In this document: piece by piece, positions 18,662 through 25,930 of the stretch | How the letters are laid out: every line of letters starts with the position of its first letter | Numbering within the stretch: the first letter of the stretch is position 1 | Origin: GCA-2699365 sp036160955 | GTDB taxonomy: Bacteria > Verrucomicrobiota > Verrucomicrobiia > Opitutales > Coraliomargaritaceae | DNA: 32,243 bases | NCBI GenBank assembly: GCA_036160955.1 | Contig: JAYYDJ010000087.1 | Span: 1-32,243, forward strand | Reading direction: 5' to 3' | The notes under the pieces: generated by a model | Told to the model about the DNA's origin: nothing | The model's input: the letters and a program-made list of their open reading frames with translations, nothing else | Database searches by the model: none | Position numbers and translations under genes: made by a program

Positions 18662-20059
18662 TAGATCGGCTCCGTTTGAGGCGATGACCCCAGAGTACCA
18701 TTTTGCTGATTCTTTGAGAGTGCGCTTTTGCGTGGCATAATCGACATGAATGATTCCAAAGCGTTCACGGTAGCCTTCCGCCCACTCAAAATTATCTAGT
18801 AAAGACCATAAAAAGTAACCATTTACGGGGATACCTTCATCAGCGGCACGCTTATAGTGGTGTAAGTAACGCTTCACAAAATCGAGACGCTGATAGTCAC
18901 GAACCTCACCATCGACCTCGACCCAATCATTAGCAGACATACCATTTTCTGTTATGTATATGGGTTTCTTGTAGCGCTCATGAAAAAAGCGTGGTCCCCA
19001 ATATAGTATCTCAGGAGTCACCGGCCACTTAAAAGCAGTTAGCGGTGCACCTTGTGATGCAGGAACTTCTTCCCAACGATTGCCCCGCTGGCTAGCCTCT
19101 ACGCGCCAACCATTGTACAGATTAATGCCACAAAAATCGAGTGGTTGACTGATCAGTTTCATGTCAGCATCGGAGTAAATAGGGACATTATTACCAAAAG
19201 CACGTAAGCCTTCCTCCGGGTAGTGACCGAGAAAAATTGGATCCGTATACCATGCAATATTCCAACTAGCTTCGCCAGAAACCATCCATGAATTTACTCC
19301 TTCTGGATTTAATTCACCTTCTCCAGGAACCGAGAAAGTTGCATCATAAGCTGCTTGTATATCCGCTGGAGACTCACTTTTTGGAAAAGCTACCGATCCA
19401 GTAGGTGCCGCCCCAATTGCTGCAAATGGATCCACCGATCGAATCGCTTGTACTGCTCGGCCATGCGCTAGCAAGCTGTGATGAGTAGCCGTTAAAACAT
19501 CGCTTAAACTCATCTTTAAACCGGGTGCTTTTATGCCAGTTAGTAAGCCATGACCAATAAAGCATTGTGGCTCATTTAATGTGAACCAGTGCTTCACTCG
19601 GTCAGAAAGTTTTTGCGCAACTATCTGAGAATATTCAGCAAACCAATCAGCACTTTCACGGTTCAACCAACCACCCTGCAGGTGTAAAGCTTGTGGAAGA
19701 TCCCAATGGAAGAGCGTCGCATAAGGGCTGATATTTTTATCGAGTAGTTCGTCCACTAAGCGATCGTAGAAATCTAGACCTTTCTCATTCATCGATCCAG
19801 TTCCCTCAGGAAGTACCCGTGACCAAGAGATAGAAAAGCGGTATGCCTTCAGTCCGATATCGCGCATCAAGGCGACATCCTCTACATATCGATGATAATG
19901 GTCACATGCAACAGCACCTGAAAAACCGTCTCTAGTTCCTCCCGGTTTGTCACAGTAAGTATCCCATATAGATGGCCCTCGACCATCTAATGCAGCAGCA
20001 CCCTCTATCTGATAAGCTGCAGTTGCAGCACCCCATGCAAAATCTTCTTTAAAAGCCAT
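18659..20059 (-). CDS. Cytoplasmic GH1 beta-glucosidase-type glycosidase
   Basis: This retaining exo-beta-glycosidase releases terminal beta-linked glucose, galactose, fucose or similar residues from short oligosaccharides. The 466-aa length is typical. The N-terminal GH1 signature FAWGAATAAYQIEGA is present, the acid/base is E163 in FTLNEP and the nucleophile E371 in YITENG; LDNFEWAEGY near the C-terminus belongs to the aglycone/glycone site. There is no signal peptide, so it should act in the cytoplasm on imported sugars. It starts one base after the stop of the upstream sulfatase gene on the same strand, so the two form a tight operon, an unusual pairing of an exported sulfatase with an internal glycosidase. 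Exact sugar specificity cannot be read. Confidence 0.95.
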   Translation of the reverse strand: MAFKEDFAWGAATAAYQIEGAAALDGRGPSIWDTYCDKPGGTRDGFSGAVACDHYHRYVEDVALMRDIGLKAYRFSISWSRVLPEGTGSMNEKGLDFYDRLVDELLDKNISPYATLFHWDLPQALHLQGGWLNRESADWFAEYSQIVAQKLSDRVKHWFTLNEPQCFIGHGLLTGIKAPGLKMSLSDVLTATHHSLLAHGRAVQAIRSVDPFAAIGAAPTGSVAFPKSESPADIQAAYDATFSVPGEGELNPEGVNSWMVSGEASWNIAWYTDPIFLGHYPEEGLRAFGNNVPIYSDADMKLISQPLDFCGINLYNGWRVEASQRGNRWEEVPASQGAPLTAFKWPVTPEILYWGPRFFHERYKKPIYITENGMSANDWVEVDGEVRDYQRLDFVKRYLHHYKRAADEGIPVNGYFLWSLLDNFEWAEGYRERFGIIHVDYATQKRTLKESAKWYSGVIASNGADL

Positions 20060-20060
20060 A

Positions 20061-21533
20061 TTATTGTTTCCGTTGTTTATTTAGCAGAGCTGATAGTCGA
20101 TTTATATCTGAAAAATAGGAAGCCTCTTTTACTACGTTTTTGTTCTCTTTAGGATCTTTCACATGATCATAATATTCGCGAGCTACAATTGCTCCAGATG
20201 CTTCGTTAATCCATTCAGTGTAGCGACCCTCCTTTGATTTAATCGAATACCCCATAATACTGCCTCTTCGGGGGTACTGACTATATGCAAACTCCGTCCA
20301 CTCGGCAGCCGGATTCTTGATTAAAGAAACGAGACTAGTCCCCTCACAATCGCTGGGTATATCTATCCCCGCTAGCTCACATAACGTCGGATACAAGTCG
20401 ACTAATTCAACAAGGGCACTACTACGTCCGCTTGAGTATCCATCGTTTGGCGCTTTGATAATTAATGGAACACGCGCGTCGATTTCATAATTCGTATGCT
20501 TACACCACATTGCATGCTCACCTAATTTCCATCCATGGTCTCCCCATAGTACAACAATCGTATTATCGTCTAAACCCTGCTCCTCAAGCGCCGCTAGCAA
20601 CCGTCCTATCAAGGCATCCACAAAGCTGACACAAGCATAATAACCGTGAATTAGCTGTCGCGCTGTCAATGAATCGACAGGCCCTTTAGCAGGAATACCT
20701 GAATAAGCGCGTAACTCTCCCCATGTCATTTGAGCAATAGGTGGTGCCCCTTTTGATGGGTAGTAATTATCAGGTAGTTGAATTTCCTTAGGATCATAAA
20801 GATCCCAGTATTTTTGCGGAGCAACAAAAGGAAGGTGTGGCTTTTTGTAACCAACAACCATAAAAAATGGCTGATCATCTGCATCCTTAAGAGCTTTGAT
20901 AGCAAGATCAGTCATAGCGCCATCGTGATAATTACGCTCAGGCGCGGCGCTGCTCCCTTCATAAGCGGGTCCGCTGACATAGCGCCTGTAAGACCTGCCT
21001 TTCAAACCCTTTTGCATTGCCTCACTAATAAGTTTTTTCTGCAGCTCTTGATTCGTCTTGGAGTGATAAGTACTAAGTGGAGCATATTTTTTAACATCTA
21101 TCCATTCAGACCACTCGCTCCACTGCTCGTCATGATAGACCTTACCCATTCCAATCGTCTTATAACCATTATTCGAAAAGTGTTGAGGAAGCGTTACTAC
21201 TTGTGGAATCGTATCTCGAAATTTTGTCTGTAAATCGTGCACCCCTGTGGAATTAGGACGCATTCCAGTGAATAAACTTATCCTAGAAGGTAAACAGACA
21301 GCCTGCTGCGCATATGCTTGATCAAACTGCATCGAAGTGGCAGCAAGTAGATCTACGTGGGGGCTATGAATATGAGAAGCACCATAACAAGCTAGTTCAG
21401 GTCTCAAATCATCGATAGCAAGAATGAGTATATTCGGCTTAAATTGTGCACTAGCACACAAAGCAAAAAATAAATAAAAATAAAAAGACAGTAAGAATAA
21501 CTGCATATTCTTTAGCTTGAGGACAAACTTCAT
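20061..21533 (-). CDS. Exported S1 sulfatase A, iduronate-2-sulfatase-like, Cys-type
   Basis: S1 arylsulfatase-family hydrolases remove sulfate esters from carbohydrates using a formylglycine made from Cys. Here the motif is AVCLPSRISLFTG with C80; the metal-binding Asp pair is in AIDDLRPELACYG (41-42) and the second metal motif in WGDHGWKLGEHAMWCKHTNYE. These features resemble iduronate-2-sulfatase-type (S1_7-like) bacterial enzymes, but the real substrate is unknown. The 490-aa protein has a signal peptide; the start at 21533 gives a basic n-region (MKFVLKLK) and is preferred over the internal Met-10 at 21506. It is clearly paralogous to sulfatase C (28282-29790), sharing PFFxxVGxKKPHLPFVAP and LIHGYYACV. 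First gene of the operon with GH1. It needs a formylglycine-generating enzyme encoded elsewhere. Confidence 0.93.
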   Translation of the reverse strand: MKFVLKLKNMQLFLLSFYFYLFFALCASAQFKPNILILAIDDLRPELACYGASHIHSPHVDLLAATSMQFDQAYAQQAVCLPSRISLFTGMRPNSTGVHDLQTKFRDTIPQVVTLPQHFSNNGYKTIGMGKVYHDEQWSEWSEWIDVKKYAPLSTYHSKTNQELQKKLISEAMQKGLKGRSYRRYVSGPAYEGSSAAPERNYHDGAMTDLAIKALKDADDQPFFMVVGYKKPHLPFVAPQKYWDLYDPKEIQLPDNYYPSKGAPPIAQMTWGELRAYSGIPAKGPVDSLTARQLIHGYYACVSFVDALIGRLLAALEEQGLDDNTIVVLWGDHGWKLGEHAMWCKHTNYEIDARVPLIIKAPNDGYSSGRSSALVELVDLYPTLCELAGIDIPSDCEGTSLVSLIKNPAAEWTEFAYSQYPRRGSIMGYSIKSKEGRYTEWINEASGAIVAREYYDHVKDPKENKNVVKEASYFSDINRLSALLNKQRKQ

Positions 21534-21648
21534 GGAAATACATTCAGTTATTAATTACCCTGCAACAAGACGTAAATTGATTTTATACATTCCAACAATT
21601 GTGGGTGTAATTATTTCTTGTGCGCTCCTGCTAAGTGAGATCATATAA
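21532..21648 (+). CDS. Possible 38-aa single-span membrane microprotein
   Basis: An ATG-initiated frame of 38 codons plus TAA fills almost the whole gap between two divergent sulfatase genes. It has a GAGG Shine-Dalgarno-like sequence 9 nt upstream, a basic stretch (PATRRK) and then one hydrophobic segment (LILYIPTIVGVIISCALLL), the layout of a small membrane protein. Its stop is 5 nt before the ATG of sulfatase B, suggesting translational coupling. Against it: its start overlaps the start codon of sulfatase A on the other strand, and the same DNA must hold promoters. Possible but unproven. Confidence 0.3.
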   Translation: MEIHSVINYPATRRKLILYIPTIVGVIISCALLLSEII

Positions 21649-21653
21649 GTTAT
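21534..21653. promoter_or_regulatory. Divergent promoter region between sulfatases A and B
   Basis: These 120 bp separate two head-to-head sulfatase genes. A TATAAA -10-like box for the minus strand lies at 21582-21587 without a good -35. The 9-mer AAATTGATT at 21574-21582 also occurs within the candidate operator region of the other divergent intergenic stretch (25876-25884), which could be a shared half-site or chance in AT-rich DNA. Confidence 0.4.
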
Positions 21654-23150
21654 ATGCATTCATCCTATATACCCTTATTAATGCGCGCTCGCTTACTTGT
21701 TATTATTAGCGCTACATTTATTGCACTTGTAACTCCAATAATCGCAAAAAGTGATGCGATGCCCAAGCGAGTTATTTTCATTCTTAGCGACGATCACAGA
21801 CACGACTTCATGGGATTTACAGGGAAATTACCCTGGCTAGAAACGCCAAATATGGACCGCATGGCTAGCGGTGGTGCTCATTTTAGGAATGCCTACGTTA
21901 CAACCTCTCTTTGCTCTCCGAGTCGCGCTACAATCTTAACGGGTCTGTACGCCCATCAACATAAAATTGTCGATAATCAAGCGCCAAATCCTGGCGGACT
22001 GACCTATTTCCCAGAGTACTTACAGAAAGCTGGATATGCGACGGCATTCTTTGGAAAATGGCATATGGGAGACCATTCGGATGACCCGCAACCAGGCTTT
22101 GACCATTGGGAAAGTTTTAAGGGGCAAGGCGTCTACTATGGACCACTACTAAATATTAATGGTGTGCATACTCAATATAACAAAAATGTATATACTACAG
22201 ATTTGCTTACTGAGCATGCAATCGAATGGATGCAGGCGCAACCGACTAACCAACCATACTTTCTATATCTATCGCATAAATCAGTCCATGCAGAATTTGC
22301 TCCAGCGCATCGGCACAAAGGTCGCTACAGTACTGAGGCGTATACTTTACCAGCAACTTTTGACCAAACCAAAACTGGTGCATATAGTGACTTAAAATGG
22401 CCTGAATGGGTACAGCAGCAACGTATTAGCTGGCATGGCGTGGACTACATGTACCACCAAAATCGAAGCTTACAAGAGCAGGTGCACAACTACTGCGAGA
22501 CCCTACTCGGGGTCGATGATAGCATTGGGCAAATTATGAAATACCTCGATCAAGCTGGGCTAACGGATTCGACCCTAGTTATTTATATGGGCGATAATGG
22601 GTTTAGTTGGGGAGAACATGGGCTAATTGATAAGCGTCACTTTTATGAAGAATCTGGAAAGGTACCTTTATTGATGCACTTTCCTGATGGCATCGAACCA
22701 AAGCAAAGAATCGAGGCACTTGTAAACAATACAGATATAGCTCCAACTATTTTAGCTGCTGCTAATTTGGTCCCTCCAGAACATTTTGTGGGGCATTCAA
22801 TATTTAAAGTACTCAATAGCAAAACTCCCGAAAACTGGCGCCAACATATTTTTTATGAATACTATTGGGAATATGATTTCCCTATGACACCAACCACTTT
22901 TGGTGTACGTGATGCACGTTACAAATTCATTCGATACCATGGAATTTGGGATCGTAACGAGCTATACGACCTCGAGAATGACCCAAATGAGATGTACAAT
23001 TTAATTGAGGACAGTGCGCAGCAAGAACGTATTGAGACAATGGCTCATGCGCTCTATGATTGGCTCGAACCGACTGATGGCATGCAAATACCTCTCAAAC
23101 GCACGGTTAAGCACCGCTGGGGCGATTACCGCCATGAAGGGCAACACTAG
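21654..23150 (+). CDS. Exported S1 sulfatase B, Cys-type
   Basis: This 498-aa sulfate-ester hydrolase has the formylglycine motif SLCSPSRATILTG (C87), the metal-binding FILSDDHRHD near residue 45, FFGKWHMGDHS, and the downstream active-site motif MGDNGFSWGEHGLIDKRHFYEES. The last pattern recalls enzymes annotated as N-acetylglucosamine-6-sulfatases or mucin-desulfating sulfatases, but substrate cannot be read from it. A signal sequence is present; translation may begin at 21654 or at the Met at 21681, which gives a more compact signal (MRARLLVIISATFIALVTP). It is not a close paralogue of sulfatases A or C. It is transcribed divergently from the sulfatase A-GH1 operon and convergently with the GH10-like gene (56-bp gap, no clear terminator). 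Confidence 0.93.
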   Translation: MHSSYIPLLMRARLLVIISATFIALVTPIIAKSDAMPKRVIFILSDDHRHDFMGFTGKLPWLETPNMDRMASGGAHFRNAYVTTSLCSPSRATILTGLYAHQHKIVDNQAPNPGGLTYFPEYLQKAGYATAFFGKWHMGDHSDDPQPGFDHWESFKGQGVYYGPLLNINGVHTQYNKNVYTTDLLTEHAIEWMQAQPTNQPYFLYLSHKSVHAEFAPAHRHKGRYSTEAYTLPATFDQTKTGAYSDLKWPEWVQQQRISWHGVDYMYHQNRSLQEQVHNYCETLLGVDDSIGQIMKYLDQAGLTDSTLVIYMGDNGFSWGEHGLIDKRHFYEESGKVPLLMHFPDGIEPKQRIEALVNNTDIAPTILAAANLVPPEHFVGHSIFKVLNSKTPENWRQHIFYEYYWEYDFPMTPTTFGVRDARYKFIRYHGIWDRNELYDLENDPNEMYNLIEDSAQQERIETMAHALYDWLEPTDGMQIPLKRTVKHRWGDYRHEGQH

Positions 23151-23206
23151 AGCAGGTATGTTGTTACTGAGCTAGTAATTGCTTACAGATTCAGTTATAA
23201 ATTAAG

Positions 23207-24352
23207 CTAATCGTTGGTGGCCGATTCAATCAAAACTTTCTTTAGTGCAAAATAAGCGGGTTTAGGCTGATAGTCGTAATCAAAAATACAGCCATCGAAT
23301 TCCCGCATATTGGCCCAACTATCTGCGTCGCTTAGATTCCATACATTCCAAGACACCTCACCGCTGGATCGTTTGCTAAGAAGCACTCGAAGAATCGCAG
23401 CAAATGTTTCTGCCTGACCCTCGTAATCTTTTTTTCTTTTTAACCAAACATTATTTTCAGTGATGTGAAAAGATAAGTTCTTGGCATGGGCACGATCGAT
23501 TAAATCAGCTAAGTCTGTTAGATTATCTCCAGTTTTTTCCCAGGCAAGATCGACATGCGCCTGCCATCCGATTCCGTCAACCCGAAGACCTTTATGCTGG
23601 CGCAAGTAATCGACTAGCGCGAAAATCTTGTCCCAAAGCTTTGGGCTCACACTGCCATGTTGGTTGATGATTAAATCAATATTAGGCGCAAAACGATTGG
23701 CGATATGAAATGCGAATCCTATATATAAAGGTGGCTCTAAGGGATGGGTCTTATCAAATCCGATTGTAGTCCATGGATTTTCCCACCGATCCGTACCTGG
23801 CTTAGGTCCAAACCAATCATAACTATCTTTGTCAATTGTTTCATTAACAACATCCATCCACTTTACTTGCGGCACATCGTTATAGCGTTTACACTGAGCC
23901 GTCATAAAATCAACCATACTAATAAGTAATTCTTGCGCCGTGCGATCGTCTTGTTTCGCCCAAGTAGAACACTGCGGACTTATTGGTCCATGTAAGCGCA
24001 CTAGTTGATTGAACTTTACTGCATTTTCGATCCAAGCATCTGCAGCGTCCCATTTCCAGACTCCTGGCCTCGGATGCACCATTTGATGCTTAAAATCATT
24101 TTCTGGAGTAATATAATTAAACTCTTTGTTTAATAAGCCAGAAGTGAAGGATCTCTTTTTTAAGCTACTTGTTCCTCCAATGTAGACTGGTTGGTCAGCA
24201 TAATACTGCTCTACAATCTCTTGGAAGCTTAAGTCCATTGGATCTTTTATACTTTCACAGTAAGTAGTAGTAGATGCTAGACTACTAATTGCTGAAAACA
24301 GACATATGCGCATAAAAAAATTCATAAATATTCTACAATTTAAAATTATCAT
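23207..24352 (-). CDS. Divergent GH10-like exported beta-xylanase-type enzyme
   Basis: GH10 enzymes are retaining endo-beta-1,4-xylanases. The 381-aa protein keeps the GH10 ITPENDFKHQ strand (compare typical T.EN..KW), WMDVVNET with acid/base E171, DGIGWQAHVD, and FHITENN with candidate nucleophile E299, plus W-rich VSWNVWNLSDADSW near the end. Departures: the nucleophile motif is ITENN rather than the usual ITELD, and the usual GHTLVWH region reads RLHGPISPQCSTWAK, keeping the first His but not the W-H. An insertion between the two Glu gives 128-residue spacing against about 105-110 in classical members. An N-terminal signal is present (MRICLFSAISSLAS); start choice between 24352 and the Met at 24325 is open. 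It follows the GPH symporter by 9 bp, so the two form an operon. Confidence 0.82.
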   Translation of the reverse strand: MIILNCRIFMNFFMRICLFSAISSLASTTTYCESIKDPMDLSFQEIVEQYYADQPVYIGGTSSLKKRSFTSGLLNKEFNYITPENDFKHQMVHPRPGVWKWDAADAWIENAVKFNQLVRLHGPISPQCSTWAKQDDRTAQELLISMVDFMTAQCKRYNDVPQVKWMDVVNETIDKDSYDWFGPKPGTDRWENPWTTIGFDKTHPLEPPLYIGFAFHIANRFAPNIDLIINQHGSVSPKLWDKIFALVDYLRQHKGLRVDGIGWQAHVDLAWEKTGDNLTDLADLIDRAHAKNLSFHITENNVWLKRKKDYEGQAETFAAILRVLLSKRSSGEVSWNVWNLSDADSWANMREFDGCIFDYDYQPKPAYFALKKVLIESATND

Positions 24353-24361
24353 TCTTTTTAT

Positions 24362-25810
24362 TTAAACCTTGCCACGTCGATCTTCGAGGCGTGCACGAAT
24401 CACATTAGCACTGGCACGATCTATTGGGAAAAATTTTAAAGTTAATACAGCGAGTAATACTGCTACTACTGGAATAATTGAATAACCCAATCGCAAGTTA
24501 GTTAAAGTATCAAAAGATTGCTCTCCACCAAGTGATGCATCAAATCCAGTCATTTCTAAAAATGGTCCCGAAAGCAAATATCCTGTGCAAAAGCTTAACT
24601 TCAAGACCCAAGAATACACCGAAGCAAAACTTCCTTCGCGGCGTGCACCAGTCTTGAGTTCATCATAATCAACGACGTCAATCTGCATAGTTGGAAGCAT
24701 AGTCCATAAACCAGCGTACGCAATTCCTAGGATTGCACCATTAACAAGCATCAAATACGGCATGCTAGGGGTGAAAGTATACCAAGCTAAAACGGCTGAA
24801 AAAAGAAAGCAAAGAGACGAAATCATTAAGCACTTATTTTTGCCAATGCGCTCAGAAAGATAGACAAAACAAGGTATCATTAATAAATTAAAACCAGCAT
24901 ATATTGCTGTACCTAAACCAGTAATAAATGCGCTCTTACTCCAATCACCTCCTAAAACATAATAGGTACCAACGTAGCGACCATAATTATCATAAATACT
25001 CTGACCTAACAGAAAAAGAACTGTGAATCCACAAAGTACTAGAAACGGTTTACAACTTAGAGTTTCCTTTAATCCTTTTAAAAGACTCACTGTTTTTTGC
25101 GATTTTACCAGGCCATTAGAATAATAGCGTTCCTTCACAAATAGTGCTGGTAATATACCTAAGATCAAAATCGTGAACGCTATAAAAATACTAATATAAC
25201 GCATGCCATTAATAGTACTTGGAATTAATTCGCCCGCTTCGTTGACCATGCTAAAGACTGGAAGTAGGGATATCCACCAACAAAACCCATTAAAGAGCCC
25301 TGCTAAACTCTGAAAAATACCTCGTACACTAGTGACCCTTGTGCGCTCGTTATAATCTGGAGTCATCTCCATGAGTAAACTTTGAAAAGGCACAGCCCAT
25401 ATAGTAAAACAGGTATAAAATACGATGCCAAATCCTATCACCCAAAGCATGACTTGATTATGAGTTAAATCCATTGGAAACCACCAAATTAATGGGTAGG
25501 TAATAGCGGCTAATATGGCTCCCACAAAAATAAAGGGACGCCGCCTCCCCCAACGAGTGCGCGCATTGTCTGAAATCCATCCCATTACAGGATCCGCAAT
25601 GCCGTCCCATAATCGCAGAGCCATCAATATAATCGCCACTTGGGTCGGTGACATCTGTAACTCCATATTAAATACAGGATACGCAATCGAAACAAAAACC
25701 CAGATCGCTAGTATATCAACAGGTCCCCCTAAGCCGTAAGCGAGTTTCTGCTTTAAAGGGACACGATCTTCTACAGAAATCTTAGAACTTTTTTTATCAG
25801 TAGCCAACAT
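24362..25810 (-). CDS. GPH-family sugar:cation symporter (MelB/XynP-like)
   Basis: This 482-aa inner-membrane carrier is of the glycoside-pentoside-hexuronide family, which imports small sugars with Na+ or H+. About twelve hydrophobic segments are visible. The family signature is clear near the N-terminus: LAYGLGGPVDILAIW, then ALRLWDGIADPVMGWISD-NARTRWGRRRPFI with the conserved Asp pair and basic loop. The first cytoplasmic stretch is short and basic. Members of this family often take up xylosides and other glycosides, and its operon with a GH10-like enzyme 9 bp downstream favours xylo-oligosaccharides or short arabino-xylo products; this is inference. It is transcribed from a divergent region opposite the GH51-like/sulfatase operon. 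Confidence 0.93.
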   Translation of the reverse strand: MLATDKKSSKISVEDRVPLKQKLAYGLGGPVDILAIWVFVSIAYPVFNMELQMSPTQVAIILMALRLWDGIADPVMGWISDNARTRWGRRRPFIFVGAILAAITYPLIWWFPMDLTHNQVMLWVIGFGIVFYTCFTIWAVPFQSLLMEMTPDYNERTRVTSVRGIFQSLAGLFNGFCWWISLLPVFSMVNEAGELIPSTINGMRYISIFIAFTILILGILPALFVKERYYSNGLVKSQKTVSLLKGLKETLSCKPFLVLCGFTVLFLLGQSIYDNYGRYVGTYYVLGGDWSKSAFITGLGTAIYAGFNLLMIPCFVYLSERIGKNKCLMISSLCFLFSAVLAWYTFTPSMPYLMLVNGAILGIAYAGLWTMLPTMQIDVVDYDELKTGARREGSFASVYSWVLKLSFCTGYLLSGPFLEMTGFDASLGGEQSFDTLTNLRLGYSIIPVVAVLLAVLTLKFFPIDRASANVIRARLEDRRGKV

Positions 25811-25849
25811 ACAAGCAGTAGGAGCGAATTTAATTCTGGCGACAATGCT

Positions 25850-25877
25850 ATTATCTAATCAATAACATGGTCTTCAA
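25850..25877 (-). promoter_or_regulatory. Predicted sigma70-type promoter for GPH symporter-GH10 operon
   Basis: On the minus strand a TTGAAG box (25872-25877) and a GATAAT box (25850-25855) are separated by 16 bp, close to the TTGACA/TATAAT consensus, about 40 bp before the symporter ATG. The spacer contains one arm of the inverted repeat described next. Confidence 0.4.
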
Positions 25878-25886
25878 ATTGATTAG
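25855..25886. promoter_or_regulatory. Candidate operator: perfect 9-bp inverted repeat in divergent intergenic region
   Basis: CTAATCAAT (25855-25863) and ATTGATTAG (25878-25886) are perfect reverse complements separated by 14 bp, a centre-to-centre spacing of 23 bp, about two helical turns. The dyad overlaps the predicted promoter of the symporter operon and lies 44 bp before the GH51-like ATG, so one dimeric regulator could control both operons. It could instead form a stem-loop in a leader RNA. No regulator gene lies in the window. Confidence 0.45.
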
Positions 25887-25930
25887 TATGTTGCTGTTAC
25901 TATTAATTTATAACTAAATGATAGAATAGA

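Noticed and set aside
20778..21233. 151-aa open frame on the plus strand
   Set aside because: Antisense to conserved parts of sulfatase A; composition is random and no family features are visible.
23151..23206. AGCT...AGCT pairing between convergent sulfatase B and GH10-like genes as a terminator
   Set aside because: Only four pairing bases with a long loop; too weak to call.
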